Of a stretch of 64,000 bases of DNA, positions 36,266 to 46,051 are shown piece by piece. The notes beneath the pieces were generated by a model that was given only the letters and a program-made list of their open reading frames with translations, ran no database searches and was not told where the DNA came from. How positions within the stretch are numbered: position 1 is the first letter of the stretch; every line of letters begins with the position of its first letter. Source of the stretch: Sphingobium sp. WTD-1 (GTDB lineage: Bacteria; Pseudomonadota; Alphaproteobacteria; Sphingomonadales; Sphingomonadaceae); assembly GCF_030128825.1 (NCBI RefSeq), contig NZ_CP119127.1, positions 3,224,001 through 3,288,000 of the forward strand, read 5' to 3'. The position numbers and the translations under genes were made by a program.

Positions 36266-37765
36266 TTATTCGCCCAGTGCGATCTCGATCAGCGCCATGG
36301 TCGAGGGGTCGAAGCCGGTCGGGCCATTGGCCTCGATCGACTTGGCGATCTCCTTGCCCAGCTCGACGCCGAACTGGTCATAGGGGTTGATCCCCATCAG
36401 CACGGCATTGGCGAAGGTCCGATGCTCGTAGAAGGCGATCAGCGCGCCCAGCGCCTCCGGGTTCACATCATCCATCAGGATGGTGGTCGACGGGCGGTTG
36501 CCGGCATAAGCACGGGCCGGATCTTCATTGTCCTTGCCGCGCATCAGCGCCGCGCCCTGGGCGAAGCAGTTGACCAGCAACGCGCGATGATGCGCCGGGT
36601 CGAGCGCGTTGCCCGGCTCGATCGAGGCAATGAACTCGACCGGGGTCAGGATCGTGCCCTGGTGCAGCAACTGGAACACCGCATGCTGCGCATCGGTGCC
36701 GACGCCGCCCCAGGTGATCGGCGCGGTCGGCCCATCCACCGGCGAGCCGTCCAGCTTCACCGACTTGCCGTTGCTCTCCATCTCCAGCTGTTGGAGATAG
36801 GAGGGCAGCAGTGCCAGCCGCTCGTCATAGGCGAACAAAGCGCGGGTCTCGCAGCCCAGCACACGGGCATAATATTGGTCGACGAAGGCGGCGATCAGCG
36901 GGATATTCTCGCGCGGATCGGTAAGCTGGAAATGACGGTCCATCGCCGCCGCGCCCTCCAGCAGACTTTCGAACGCGTCCCAGCCCAGCGCCAGCGCGGC
37001 CGGGAAGCCGATCGACGACCAGAGCGAATAGCGGCCGCCCACGCTTTCGGGGAAGGGCAGGATGCGGGTCTCGTCGACGCCCCATTCCATCGCCTTTTCC
37101 GGCGCGGCAGTGAGCGCGATGATCTTGCCATAAGGGTCTTCGACACCCGCCTCGACCATCCAGTTGATCGCGCTCGCCGCGTTCAGCATGGTTTCGCTGG
37201 TGGTGAAGGTCTTCGATGCGATCGCGATCAGCGTGGCGTCGGGGTCGAACGCATCCATCGCCTTTTCAAGCGCCGTGCCGTCGACATTCGAGACGATCGC
37301 GACGTCATAGCGCATCCCGTCGCCGCCCAGCGCATCGACGATCAGGTCCGGGCCGAGCGCCGACCCGCCGATGCCGATATGCAGGATATGGCGGATCGGG
37401 CCGAGCGCTTCCGCCTCGATCGCGTCGATCAGCGCGCGGGTGCGATTGTGCAGCGCCTTGGCCAGCGCCACGCTGTCGGCATTGCCGACGCCACGCTGCG
37501 CGGTGTGCTCTGCCGCGCGGCCTTCGGTATTGTTGACCGCCTCGCCTGCAAACAGCGCCTCGCGCCGGCCGGTGAAATCCTGTTCCTGCGCCAGCTTCAG
37601 GAAGCCGTCGACCAGATCGTCGGTCAGGTGGGTCTTGGACCAGTCGAAGCGCAGCGGCCCGTGGCTCAGCACCAGCTTGGACAGGCGGTCGGGATCACTC
37701 TCGAAGATGGTCTTGAGTTCAGCTTGAGGCAGGGCGGCAAGGGCCGCCAGTGCGGGACTGGACAT
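36266..37765 (-). CDS. pgi: Glucose-6-phosphate isomerase
   Basis: A 499-residue aldose-ketose isomerase (glucose 6-phosphate to fructose 6-phosphate). SIS domains contain HIGIGGSALGPDLIVDAL, FTTSETMLNA (phosphate loop), PFPESVGGRYSLWSSIG and the C-terminal INPYDQFGVELGKEIA with the catalytic Lys. The catalytic Glu and His lie in QQLEMESNGKS and HRALLVNCF regions. The frame stays open far upstream over lepB, but the ATG at 37765 with GAGGATC in front is the natural start. It is divergent from lepB. Sphingomonads run Entner-Doudoroff glycolysis, where Pgi mainly serves gluconeogenesis and sugar recycling. Confidence 0.96.
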   Translation of the reverse strand: MSSPALAALAALPQAELKTIFESDPDRLSKLVLSHGPLRFDWSKTHLTDDLVDGFLKLAQEQDFTGRREALFAGEAVNNTEGRAAEHTAQRGVGNADSVALAKALHNRTRALIDAIEAEALGPIRHILHIGIGGSALGPDLIVDALGGDGMRYDVAIVSNVDGTALEKAMDAFDPDATLIAIASKTFTTSETMLNAASAINWMVEAGVEDPYGKIIALTAAPEKAMEWGVDETRILPFPESVGGRYSLWSSIGFPAALALGWDAFESLLEGAAAMDRHFQLTDPRENIPLIAAFVDQYYARVLGCETRALFAYDERLALLPSYLQQLEMESNGKSVKLDGSPVDGPTAPITWGGVGTDAQHAVFQLLHQGTILTPVEFIASIEPGNALDPAHHRALLVNCFAQGAALMRGKDNEDPARAYAGNRPSTTILMDDVNPEALGALIAFYEHRTFANAVLMGINPYDQFGVELGKEIAKSIEANGPTGFDPSTMALIEIALGE

Positions 37766-37954
37766 GCGGGAGATCCTCTTGGTCGTTGGTCGATATCGAC
37801 GCTGCACCGGTCGATTCTTCCTCTCCTTATCCAAAAGCGGCACGCATTGCATCGTCCACGCGCTTGACGCGGCGCGGGCGACCCCGCAAAAGCCGCGACA
37901 GGCCGCACTCACACGCTGCCGTGCGGCACGATCTTGAAGGACTATAAGACAGAC

Positions 37955-38779
37955 ATGAACGCAAAATCGGAAACGCGGGACTTCATCTGGTTCCTCGCCA
38001 AGCTGGCGGTGTTCGTCTTCGTCCTGCGCAGCTTCATCGTCTCGCCCTTCAACATCCCCTCGGAATCGATGCAGCCGCGGCTGCTGATCGGCGATTATCT
38101 GCTGGTTGCCAAATGGCCCTATGGCTATTCGCGCTATTCCCTGCCCTTCTCGGTGCCGCTGATCCCCGGCCGCATCTTCGCCTCGACGCCGCAGCGCGGC
38201 GACGTGGTCGTGTTCAAGGCGCCGCCGAGCCAGAAGAACGACTATATCAAGCGGGTGATCGGCCTGCCGGGCGACATGATCTCGGTCCGCGGCGGCACCG
38301 TCTATCTGAATGGCCAGGCAATCCCGAAGCAGAAGGTTGCCGACCTCGTCATTCCGGTGACGCCCAACATGGAAGATGCCGCGCAGAAGGAAGGCAGCCC
38401 CTCCCCCTGCTATCGCCCCGAATTCGAGCAGGCGGCACCGGGCGGCGGCAAGCAGTGCCGCTATCCCCAGTTCCGCGAGACGCTGCCCGGCGGCAAGAGC
38501 TATAACGTCCTCGACCTGGTGCCCGATGGCGCTGCCGACGACCGTGACACCGTGCTGGTGCCGCAAGGCCATCTGTTCATGATGGGCGACAATCGCGATC
38601 GCAGCGCCGACAGCCGCTTCCCGGCGGTCGAAGGCGGCGGCATCGGCCTCGTCCCCGAGGAAAATCTGGTCGGCAAGGCGCTCGTCTCCGTCTTCTCGAC
38701 CGATGGCAGCGCCAACTGGCTGCTGCCCTGGACTTGGTTCACCGCCGCGCGCTGGAGCCGGATCGGGGAAGGCTTTTGA
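37955..38779 (+). CDS. lepB: Signal peptidase I
   Basis: A 274-residue inner-membrane peptidase that removes signal peptides from exported proteins. A single N-terminal transmembrane helix (FIWFLAKLAVFVFVLRSFIV) precedes box B with nucleophile Ser38 (PSESMQPRLLIGD). Box D carries general base Lys99 (YIKRVIGLPGD) and box E is MGDNRDRSADSRF. The periplasmic catalytic domain is complete. The ATG at 37955 is used; a TTG at 37934 would add seven residues. First gene of lepB-rnc-era. Confidence 0.95.
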   Translation: MNAKSETRDFIWFLAKLAVFVFVLRSFIVSPFNIPSESMQPRLLIGDYLLVAKWPYGYSRYSLPFSVPLIPGRIFASTPQRGDVVVFKAPPSQKNDYIKRVIGLPGDMISVRGGTVYLNGQAIPKQKVADLVIPVTPNMEDAAQKEGSPSPCYRPEFEQAAPGGGKQCRYPQFRETLPGGKSYNVLDLVPDGAADDRDTVLVPQGHLFMMGDNRDRSADSRFPAVEGGGIGLVPEENLVGKALVSVFSTDGSANWLLPWTWFTAARWSRIGEGF

Positions 38780-39459
38780 TGGTGGCTTCGCACAGGCCTG
38801 ATAGCGCAGCCTGGCTGATCGCGCTGATCGGCCGCGCGCCGATCAACCCCGCCGCGTTCGAACAGGCGCTAACCCATGGCAGCGCCAAGGCGGAAAATTA
38901 CGAGCGGCTGGAATTTCTGGGCGACCGCATCCTGGGGCTGCTGATCGCCGAATGGCTCTATGCCCGCTTTCCGGCTGAACCGGAAGGCAAGCTGTCGCGT
39001 CGTTTCAACGCGCTGGTCTCGGGCGAGACCTGCGCGCAGGTGGCCCGCGCCGCTGGCGTGCCCACCCATCTGGTGTTGGGCAAGCAGGCCCGCGACGATG
39101 GCGCCGCCGACAGCGACAATGTGCTCGGCGACGTGATGGAAGCACTGATCGGCGCTCTCTATCTGGAGGCCGGACTGGACGAGGCGCGCACGTTGGTCCG
39201 TCGCCTGTGGGGCGATCGGGTCGATACCCAGACCGCCGCGCCGCGCCACCCCAAGTCGGCGCTGCAGGAATGGGCCGCGTCGAACAAGCGCAAGCCGCCC
39301 GAATATGTGATGACGGACCGGTCGGGGCCGCATCATGCGCTGCGCTTCACCGTCACCGTCTCGATCAAGGGCGCAGGCGAAGCGAGCGCCACCGGAGGCT
39401 CTAAGCAGGAAGCCGAGACGGCGGCAGCGAAAGCCCTGCTGGAGCAATTGGCGGGCTAA
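38779..39459 (+). CDS. rnc: Ribonuclease III
   Basis: A 226-residue double-strand-specific endoribonuclease for rRNA and mRNA processing. The catalytic domain has the signature ERLEFLGDRILGLLIAEW and the second acidic site DVMEALIGALYLEAG. The C-terminal dsRNA-binding domain runs from PKSALQEWA to KQEAETAAAKALLEQL. Its ATG overlaps the lepB stop (TGATG, one shared base), so it is translationally coupled. This gene order is standard for alphaproteobacteria. Confidence 0.97.
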   Translation: MVASHRPDSAAWLIALIGRAPINPAAFEQALTHGSAKAENYERLEFLGDRILGLLIAEWLYARFPAEPEGKLSRRFNALVSGETCAQVARAAGVPTHLVLGKQARDDGAADSDNVLGDVMEALIGALYLEAGLDEARTLVRRLWGDRVDTQTAAPRHPKSALQEWAASNKRKPPEYVMTDRSGPHHALRFTVTVSIKGAGEASATGGSKQEAETAAAKALLEQLAG

Positions 39460-39532
39460 GCCTGTCCCCAACATTCATTTTGGTTTAGGAAGACGTCTCC
39501 GCGCATTGGCGTGGAGCGAACGGAGCATGTGA

Positions 39533-40441
39533 TTGACCATCGAGTTTGAAAATCAGCGCTGTGGCGTCATCGCCATCGTCGGCGCCCCTAATGCCGGCAA
39601 GTCGACGCTGGTGAATGCGCTTGTCGGGCAGAAGGTGGCGATCACCAGTCCCAAGGCGCAGACCACGCGCACCCGGGTCATGGGCGTCGCGATCGAGGGC
39701 GACGCGCAGATGGTGCTGGTCGACACGCCCGGCATCTTCGCGCCCAAGCGCCGGCTCGACCGCGCGATGGTGCAGGCCGCCTGGGGCGGCGCGCAGGGCG
39801 CGGACCTGATCGTGCTGGTGGTCGACGGCAAGGCTGGTCTTGGCGCCAAGATGGAACCGATCATCGCAGCGCTGGCCGCCCGGCCGGAAAAGAAGTGGCT
39901 GATCCTCAACAAGGTCGACATCGCGATCAAGGAAAAGCTGCTGGTCCATACCCAGCGCCTCTATGAGCAGTTGGACATCGAGGAGACCTTCTTCGTCTCC
40001 GCCGCGACCGGCGATGGCCTGGCCGAACTCAAGACCGCCTTTGCGAACGCCATGCCCGAAGGCCCCTGGCATTTCCCCGAGGATCAGGTGTCGGACGCGA
40101 CCGACCGTATGCTGGCGGCCGAAATCACCCGCGAACAGCTTTATCACCAGCTCCACGCCGAACTGCCCTATGCCGCTGCGGTCGATACCGAGCAGTATAA
40201 GGAGCGCGACGACGGTTCGGTCGAAATCCACCAGCAGATCCTGGTCGGCCGCTCCAGCCAGCGCGCGATCGTGCTCGGCAAGGGTGGCCAGCGCCTCAAG
40301 GAAATCGGGTCCAAGGCGCGCGCCGAACTGGCCAACCTCCTGGGCGTCAAGGTCCATCTCTACCTTCACGTCAAGGTGAAGGAAGACTGGGAAGAAGACC
40401 GCTTCATCTATCGCGACATCGGCCTCGACTGGGTCGACTGA
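39533..40441 (+). CDS. era: GTPase Era
   Basis: A 302-residue GTPase essential for 30S ribosome maturation. Motifs are G1 GAPNAGKSTL, G3 DTPGIF, G4 NKVD and a C-terminal KH domain (RAIVLGKGGQRLKEIG) that binds the 3' end of 16S rRNA. The TTG at 39533 (MTIEFENQRCGVIAIVG) is chosen because GGAG lies 8 bases upstream and no in-frame ATG or GTG precedes the G1 motif. It is third in lepB-rnc-era. In many relatives recO follows; here an ABC1 kinase does. Confidence 0.96.
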   Translation: MTIEFENQRCGVIAIVGAPNAGKSTLVNALVGQKVAITSPKAQTTRTRVMGVAIEGDAQMVLVDTPGIFAPKRRLDRAMVQAAWGGAQGADLIVLVVDGKAGLGAKMEPIIAALAARPEKKWLILNKVDIAIKEKLLVHTQRLYEQLDIEETFFVSAATGDGLAELKTAFANAMPEGPWHFPEDQVSDATDRMLAAEITREQLYHQLHAELPYAAAVDTEQYKERDDGSVEIHQQILVGRSSQRAIVLGKGGQRLKEIGSKARAELANLLGVKVHLYLHVKVKEDWEEDRFIYRDIGLDWVD

Positions 40442-40494
40442 TCCACTTCGCTGCACAAGCGAAACATAATCGCTACCCCGGTCGTTGAGCCGTC

Positions 40495-41994
40495 ATGCTC
40501 AAGACCATCATGGTGGCCACGCGGGATCGCGCACGACTGGCCGAGATTACCAGCGTCGCGACCCGCTTCGGCCTCGACATGCTGCTCGCCCGCCTGGGAC
40601 TGGCCAAGGGCGGCGACGGCGCTGCCGCCGATCCGCCCGACCTGCCCCGCCGCACCCGGCAGGCGATGGAAGCGCTCGGCCCGACCTATGTGAAGCTGGG
40701 CCAGATCCTCGCCACCCGGCAGGATCTGCTGCCCGAAGCGTGGATCGCCGAATTTGGCAAGCTGCACAGCGACGCGCCGACCCTGCCCTTCGAGCAACTC
40801 CGCCCGCGCCTCGAAGCGGTGCTTGGCGAACCGGTCGAGACCGCCTTCGCCCGCTTTGACATGGCCCCGCTCGCCGCCGCCTCCATGGCGCAAGTCCATC
40901 GCGCGACCCTGACCGACGGGCAGGAGGTGGTGGTCAAGATCCGCCGGCCCGGCATCCGCCAGGCGATGGAGGCGGACCTGCGCCTCATCACCCACCTCGC
41001 CGGCATCGTCGAAGCGAGCAGCCGCGAGGCGCGCCGTTTCCAGCCGCAGGCGCTGGTGCAGCAATTGCTCGACACCGTGCTGGAGGAACTGGATTTCACG
41101 CAGGAAGGCCGCAATGCCGACCGGCTGCGCGAAGACCTGGCCGACAACCCGGCCGTGGTCATCCCGGCGATCCACTGGACCTATTGCGCGGAAACCGTGC
41201 TGGTGATGGACTATATCGACGGCGTACCGCCGCGCGACGGCGACACCTTGCGCGCCGCAGGCATCGATCCGGCCGCGATCGCCGACCTAGGCGCAGCGCT
41301 GGTGCTCGACATGGTGCTGGTCCATGGCCGCTTCCATGGCGATCCGCATCCCGGCAATCTTCTCTGCCTGCCCGGCGACCGACTCGCCTTGCTCGACATG
41401 GGCCTGATCGGCCATGTCAGCGCGCGACGGCGGCAGGAATTCCTGTCCTTCATCCTCTCGCTTCGCTCCGGCGACGCGCGCACCCTGGCCGACACGCTGC
41501 TGGTCTGGTCAAAGGCCAGCGCGCCCGATCCCGGCCGGGTGTTGGACGCGGCCGAGCAACTGGTCGCGCGCCATGGCAGCGGCCCGCTGGTCCTCACCCG
41601 CATGGTTGCCGACTTCTTCCCGCTGCTGCGCAAGGAGGGGCTGGTGCTACCGCCCGACCTCGCCCTCATCTTCAAGGCGCTGATCACGATGGACGGGGTG
41701 CTGGGCGCGATCCAGCCCGGCTTCGACCTGTCGCAGGCCCTGCAGAAGGCGCGCGGCCGGCTGGTGATGAACCAGGTTGCGGCGGCCCATGCCCCGGAAA
41801 AGACCGTCGCCCTGCTGCTCGAACTCTCGCGCATCGCCGACGACGCCCCGCGCCTGCTGCGCGCGCTGACCCGCCGGCTGGAGGCAGATGCAACACCCGC
41901 CACGCCATCACCGCCCGACAATGGCGCGAAATGGATCGCCGCCGCCGTCCTGGCTGCCGGCGCCCTGATCGCCGCCGCGCACTATTTCGGCTAG
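40495..41994 (+). CDS. ABC1/UbiB-family atypical kinase
   Basis: A 499-residue protein. The ABC1 KxGQ motif (YVKLGQILATRQDLLP) is followed by the Ala-rich loop AAASMAQVHRA, Lys in VVVKIRRPG, and HGDPHPGNLL with LLDMGLIG as catalytic and DFG-like motifs. The C-terminus has a single membrane helix (AAAVLAAGALIAAAHYF), whereas classical UbiB has two. UbiB proteins support ubiquinone biosynthesis by an ATPase activity that moves lipophilic intermediates. This is the AarF/UbiB group, but whether it is the main ubiquinone UbiB cannot be said. No ubi genes are adjacent. Starts 53 bases after era. Confidence 0.9.
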   Translation: MLKTIMVATRDRARLAEITSVATRFGLDMLLARLGLAKGGDGAAADPPDLPRRTRQAMEALGPTYVKLGQILATRQDLLPEAWIAEFGKLHSDAPTLPFEQLRPRLEAVLGEPVETAFARFDMAPLAAASMAQVHRATLTDGQEVVVKIRRPGIRQAMEADLRLITHLAGIVEASSREARRFQPQALVQQLLDTVLEELDFTQEGRNADRLREDLADNPAVVIPAIHWTYCAETVLVMDYIDGVPPRDGDTLRAAGIDPAAIADLGAALVLDMVLVHGRFHGDPHPGNLLCLPGDRLALLDMGLIGHVSARRRQEFLSFILSLRSGDARTLADTLLVWSKASAPDPGRVLDAAEQLVARHGSGPLVLTRMVADFFPLLRKEGLVLPPDLALIFKALITMDGVLGAIQPGFDLSQALQKARGRLVMNQVAAAHAPEKTVALLLELSRIADDAPRLLRALTRRLEADATPATPSPPDNGAKWIAAAVLAAGALIAAAHYFG

Positions 41995-42051
41995 AGGGGC
42001 GTCGGTTCGGCTCCGCGCCACAACAAAGCAAGCGAGAAACTGGTCAGCCAC

Positions 42052-42741
42052 TCAGTTCGTCGGGGCTTCATTCTCGGCGATGATCGACAGGGCAAAGTCC
42101 CGCGACCGTTGCACCAGCGTGCGGACCGTGTCCGGCCCGTCATAGCCCTCATAGGCCGCGACCAGGATCGCCTTGCCCGCTGCTGCCGTCAGGCAGCCGC
42201 CGACGCCGATCGCCACCTGCGCCTGCTGGGTCTGCATCGTCATCGATCCGCCGATGATCGCGCAGCTATCATCCATCCCCATCGGCACCACCTTGCCGCT
42301 GGTCTGGGTCTTGGCGCCGAACAGCGTCTCCATCCCCTTGTCGATGGTCCCGTTCACATCGCCCTTGTCCAGGAACGCCTTGAACGCCGGCGTATCGAAC
42401 TCCGCTTCCATGAGCTTCAGGAACTGGTCCCGCTCCAGCGTCGCCATCAGCGCCGCGACCGGCGCCTTGACAAGGATATAGCGATCCAGCTTCGTCAGCG
42501 TCGCGTCGCAGGCATAAAGGGTCAGGACCGTGACATTCTGCGTATCCATGGTCGCCATCATCTGCGCCAGCGACGCCATCTGCCCCTTGGGCGGACAATA
42601 GCCCTCCGGCACGGTCCAGTGCAGTTCCTTGTCGCCGACCTGGAAGCGCACGACCTCCGGTTCGGCGGCCAGCGCGGGGCTGGCCGCCGACAGCAACAGG
42701 GCGGCGATGGCGCAGGCGCGCGCCGCCATGGCGCCGATCAT
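42052..42741 (-). CDS. Secreted hypothetical protein coupled to topA
   Basis: A 229-residue protein with a signal peptide (cleavage near ALAAEPE). The mature part is mixed alpha/beta and contains four Cys (CPPKG, YACDAT, DSCAIIG, GGCLTAA) that could form disulfides in the periplasm. Segments like RFQVGDKELHWTVPEGYCPP and YILVKAPVA suggest a small globular domain without recognised family. Its ATG overlaps the topA stop (ATGA), so translation depends on topA. Function unknown. Confidence 0.75.
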   Translation of the reverse strand: MIGAMAARACAIAALLLSAASPALAAEPEVVRFQVGDKELHWTVPEGYCPPKGQMASLAQMMATMDTQNVTVLTLYACDATLTKLDRYILVKAPVAALMATLERDQFLKLMEAEFDTPAFKAFLDKGDVNGTIDKGMETLFGAKTQTSGKVVPMGMDDSCAIIGGSMTMQTQQAQVAIGVGGCLTAAAGKAILVAAYEGYDGPDTVRTLVQRSRDFALSIIAENEAPTN

Positions 42742-45326
42742 GCCTTGGCAGTCTCCGCCTTCTTCTTGGCCGGGGCCTTCTTGGCGGCGGGCTTCTTTTC
42801 GCCGGCTTCCTTCTTCGCCGCCGGCTTCTTGGCAGCGGCCTTCTTCGCCGGCGCCTTCTTGCCCTTCTTGGCCGGGGCCGCCGCTGCGCGCGCGTCGATC
42901 AGCTGGGCCGCTTCCTCCAGCGTCAGCGCGTCCTGCTCGATCGTCTTGGGCAGGGTCGCGTTGGTCGTGCCGTCGGTGACATAGGGGCCATAGCGGCCCG
43001 CCATCAGCTTGATCTCCGCCTCGGTACGCGGATGCTTGCCCAGCACCTTCAAGGGCTCGCGCGACGAACCGCCACGACCGCCCTTGTTCGCCGCATCGGC
43101 GAGCTTGGCGACAGCCATGTTCATGCCCACCTCGAAAATCTCGGCGGTCGAGGACAGGCGGCCATATTTGCCGTCATGCAGCAGATAGGGACCGAAGCGG
43201 CCGATATTGGCGACGATCGGCAGACCGGTTTCCGGGTGCAGGCCGACCTCGCGCGGCAGGCTCAGCAGCTTGATCGCCCAGTCGAGCGTCATCTCGCCAT
43301 CGGGCAGATCCTTGGGGATCGACCCGCGCTTGGCCTCCTTGCCCTCGCCCATCTCGATATAGGGACCGAAACGGCCGGACTTCTTGACGATGTCCTGCCC
43401 GGTTTCGGGATGCTGGCCCAGAATTTCGGGGCCGGTATCCGCGCCCTCACTGCCGCCCGGCTGACCGAACTTGCGGGTATATTTGCACTCGGGATAGTTG
43501 GAGCAGGCGATGAACGCACCAAAGCGGCCGCCGCGCAGCGACAATTGGCCATCAGCGCAGAGCGGGCAGGCGCGCGGGTTGCTGCCATCCGCCTTGGGCG
43601 GGAACAGCATCGGCTCCAGAAACTTGTCCAGCTCGGCCGTGATGTCCGACGGCTTCTGCTCCATGATCTCGGCGGTCTTGGGCTTGAAGTCCTTCCAGAA
43701 GGCTTCGAGCACTTCCTGCCACTGGGCACGGCCGCCGGAAATCTCGTCCAGTTCATCCTCAAGACCCGCGGTGAAATCATAGGAGACATAGCGTTCGAAG
43801 AAGCGCTCCAGGAAGGCCGTCACCAGTCGCCCGCTCTCCTCGGCGAAGAAGCGGTTCTTCTCGACGCGGACATAGTCGCGGTCCTTCAGCACCTGCAGCG
43901 TCGAGGCATAGGTCGACGGGCGACCGATGCCCAGTTCTTCCAGCTTCTTCACCAGCGAAGCTTCGGAATAGCGCGGCGGCGGCTGGGTGAAATGCTGCTC
44001 GGCGCTCACCTTCCTCTTGGCTGGCGCGTCGCCTTCGTTCAGGCGCGGCAGCAGCTTGCTGTCATCATCCTCGGCGTCGTCGCGACCTTCCTCATAGAGG
44101 GCCAGGAAGCCGGGGAAGATCACCACCTGGCCAGTGGCGCGCAGCGTGTGGCTGCCGCTGCCGTCGACCATGTCGATGGTGGTGCGTTCCAGCCGGGCCG
44201 AGGCCATCTGGCTCGCCAGCGCACGCTTGAAGATCAGGTCGTAGAGGCGCGCATGATCGCCACCGCCCACCTTGTCGCGATGGAATTCGGTCGGACGAAT
44301 GGCTTCATGCGCTTCCTGCGCATTCTTGGCCTTGGTCTGATATTGGCGCGGCTTTTCTGGAAGATAGCCGCCGTCATAGCGCTCCGCGATCGCCTTGCGC
44401 GCTGCGGAAATGGCGCTGCTATCCATCTGCACGCCGTCGGTACGCATATAGGTGATCGCGCCGTCCTCGTAGAGCTGCTGCGCGATCCGCATCGTGTGGC
44501 TGGCCGAAAAGCCCAGCTTGCGCGCGGCTTCCTGCTGCAGGGTCGAGGTGGTGAAGGGCGGCGGGGGATTGCGGGTGAGCGGCTTGGTCTCGACCTTGTC
44601 GACGGTGAAGCGCCCGGCCTCCACGTCGGCCTTGGCGGCCATGGCGTCGCCTTCCTTGCCGATGGTCAGGCGATCGATCTTCTCGCCTTTCCAGCGGACC
44701 AGGCGCGCGGTGAAGCCCTGCCCGCCCTGCTCCATCTCGGCCGCGATCGACCAATATTCCTGCGGCACGAAGCTTTCGATCTCGCGCTCGCGCTCCACTA
44801 CCAGGCGCAGCGCGACCGACTGGACGCGCCCCGCCGACTTGGCGCCGGGCAGCTTGCGCCACAGCACCGGCGACAGGGTGAAGCCCACCAGATAGTCGAG
44901 CGCCCGGCGCGCGCGATAGGCGTCGATCAGATCCTCGTCCAGCGCGCGCGGCTTCGCCATCGCGTCCAGCACCGCCGCCTTGGTGATGGCGTTGAACGTC
45001 ACCCGGTCGACCGTCTGCGGCAGCGCCTTCTTGGCGCGCAACACTTCCTGCACATGCCAGCTGATCGCTTCCCCTTCGCGATCAGGGTCAGTCGCCAGGA
45101 TCAATCGCGTGGCCTTCTTCGCCTCGTCGGCGATGGCCTTGAGCTGCTTGCCCTTGTCGCCATAATTTTCCCACGACATGGCAAAGCCGTTGTCGGGATC
45201 GACCGACCCGTCCTTGGGCGGCAGGTCGCGGATATGGCCGTAGCTGGCCAGGACATGGAAATCCCCGCCCAGATATTTCTCGATGGTCTTCGCCTTGGCC
45301 GGCGATTCGACAATGACAAGTTGCAT
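42738..45326 (-). CDS. topA: DNA topoisomerase I with Lys/Ala-rich tail
   Basis: An 862-residue type IA topoisomerase relaxing negative supercoils. The TOPRIM domain opens LVIVESPAKAKTIEKYLG. Catalytic Tyr293 is in ITYMRTDG. A zinc finger CPLC...CSNYPEC lies near residue 590-615, followed by three GRFGPY-type repeats. The last 45 residues are a histone-H1-like Lys/Ala/Pro tail (AKKAAAKKPAAKKEAG). Such tails in mycobacterial and sphingomonad TopA are thought to raise processivity on DNA. The operon reads plsY-dprA-DUF1275-topA-orf leftward. Confidence 0.97.
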   Translation of the reverse strand: MQLVIVESPAKAKTIEKYLGGDFHVLASYGHIRDLPPKDGSVDPDNGFAMSWENYGDKGKQLKAIADEAKKATRLILATDPDREGEAISWHVQEVLRAKKALPQTVDRVTFNAITKAAVLDAMAKPRALDEDLIDAYRARRALDYLVGFTLSPVLWRKLPGAKSAGRVQSVALRLVVEREREIESFVPQEYWSIAAEMEQGGQGFTARLVRWKGEKIDRLTIGKEGDAMAAKADVEAGRFTVDKVETKPLTRNPPPPFTTSTLQQEAARKLGFSASHTMRIAQQLYEDGAITYMRTDGVQMDSSAISAARKAIAERYDGGYLPEKPRQYQTKAKNAQEAHEAIRPTEFHRDKVGGGDHARLYDLIFKRALASQMASARLERTTIDMVDGSGSHTLRATGQVVIFPGFLALYEEGRDDAEDDDSKLLPRLNEGDAPAKRKVSAEQHFTQPPPRYSEASLVKKLEELGIGRPSTYASTLQVLKDRDYVRVEKNRFFAEESGRLVTAFLERFFERYVSYDFTAGLEDELDEISGGRAQWQEVLEAFWKDFKPKTAEIMEQKPSDITAELDKFLEPMLFPPKADGSNPRACPLCADGQLSLRGGRFGAFIACSNYPECKYTRKFGQPGGSEGADTGPEILGQHPETGQDIVKKSGRFGPYIEMGEGKEAKRGSIPKDLPDGEMTLDWAIKLLSLPREVGLHPETGLPIVANIGRFGPYLLHDGKYGRLSSTAEIFEVGMNMAVAKLADAANKGGRGGSSREPLKVLGKHPRTEAEIKLMAGRYGPYVTDGTTNATLPKTIEQDALTLEEAAQLIDARAAAAPAKKGKKAPAKKAAAKKPAAKKEAGEKKPAAKKAPAKKKAETAKA

Positions 45327-45390
45327 TCAGGCCCCGGTTTGGAAGTCTCTCACGTATACGCGCGAGTCTGTAGGGTAGTGGTGGAGGGCG

Positions 45391-46035
45391 TCAAGCGCCC
45401 TGCGCATCTCGTCTCATGACCGCAATCAGCAAGGCCATGACCAGCGCCGCCCCGCTCCCCAGCCATATCGCATCCCGTTGCAGGATCGGAAACAGCCATG
45501 CGCCGGTCACCGCGCCCAAGACGAGCCCCAGCCAGAGCAGCGCATAGCTGCCCCAGCCTGGATAGCGCCGACCGGTAACCATTCCGGCAAGCCCAAAGCC
45601 GATACGCACCAGACTGCCGGTCATATAGGTCAGCCCCAGCGGCGCTTCGCCTTCGCGTTCGAACACGGTGTTTTCGGCGCCCATCGCCAGCGCCAGCACC
45701 CCCGCAGCGCAAAATGCCGAATGACCGACCATCAGCGCCGCAGCAGCCAGCAGTATCGCGACGAGGATCAATATGGCGCTGCTCTGCCGCCGCCCGGCAA
45801 CCGCACCGACGATCGCGCCACCGGCAACACCCGCGACAAAGCACAGGATCAGGATGGCCGCCGCCGTCGCATCACTCCTGTCGCTCGCAATGCCGACGGC
45901 CAGCCGGGTCGAATTGCCGCTCATGAACGACACGAAGAAGCCCGATGTCATCAGGAAACCAAGCGCATCGACATAACCCGCCAGAAACGCCAGGGCGATG
46001 GCGAAGCCCTGCATCGGCCGATCGAACCGGATCAT
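45391..46035 (-). CDS. DUF1275 (YoaK-like) membrane protein
   Basis: A 214-residue inner-membrane protein with six to seven predicted helices. The family signatures are LAFLAGYVDALGFL near the N-terminus, FVSFMSGNSTRLAVG, and the mid-protein MGAENTVFEREG and GLTYMTGSLVRIG. The DUF1275/YoaK family is widespread and its function is unknown; transport is sometimes suggested. It starts 17 bases after dprA on the same strand and precedes topA by 65 bases, so it is inside an operon of informational genes without obvious functional link. Confidence 0.88.
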   Translation of the reverse strand: MIRFDRPMQGFAIALAFLAGYVDALGFLMTSGFFVSFMSGNSTRLAVGIASDRSDATAAAILILCFVAGVAGGAIVGAVAGRRQSSAILILVAILLAAAALMVGHSAFCAAGVLALAMGAENTVFEREGEAPLGLTYMTGSLVRIGFGLAGMVTGRRYPGWGSYALLWLGLVLGAVTGAWLFPILQRDAIWLGSGAALVMALLIAVMRRDAQGA

Positions 46036-46051
46036 CGCGCGCGCCGCCGCC

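Noticed and set aside
36266..38572. 768-codon open frame suggesting a Pgi fusion
   Set aside because: The extra 269 codons are antisense to lepB and resemble no protein. Pgi starts normally at 37765 with a ribosome-binding site.
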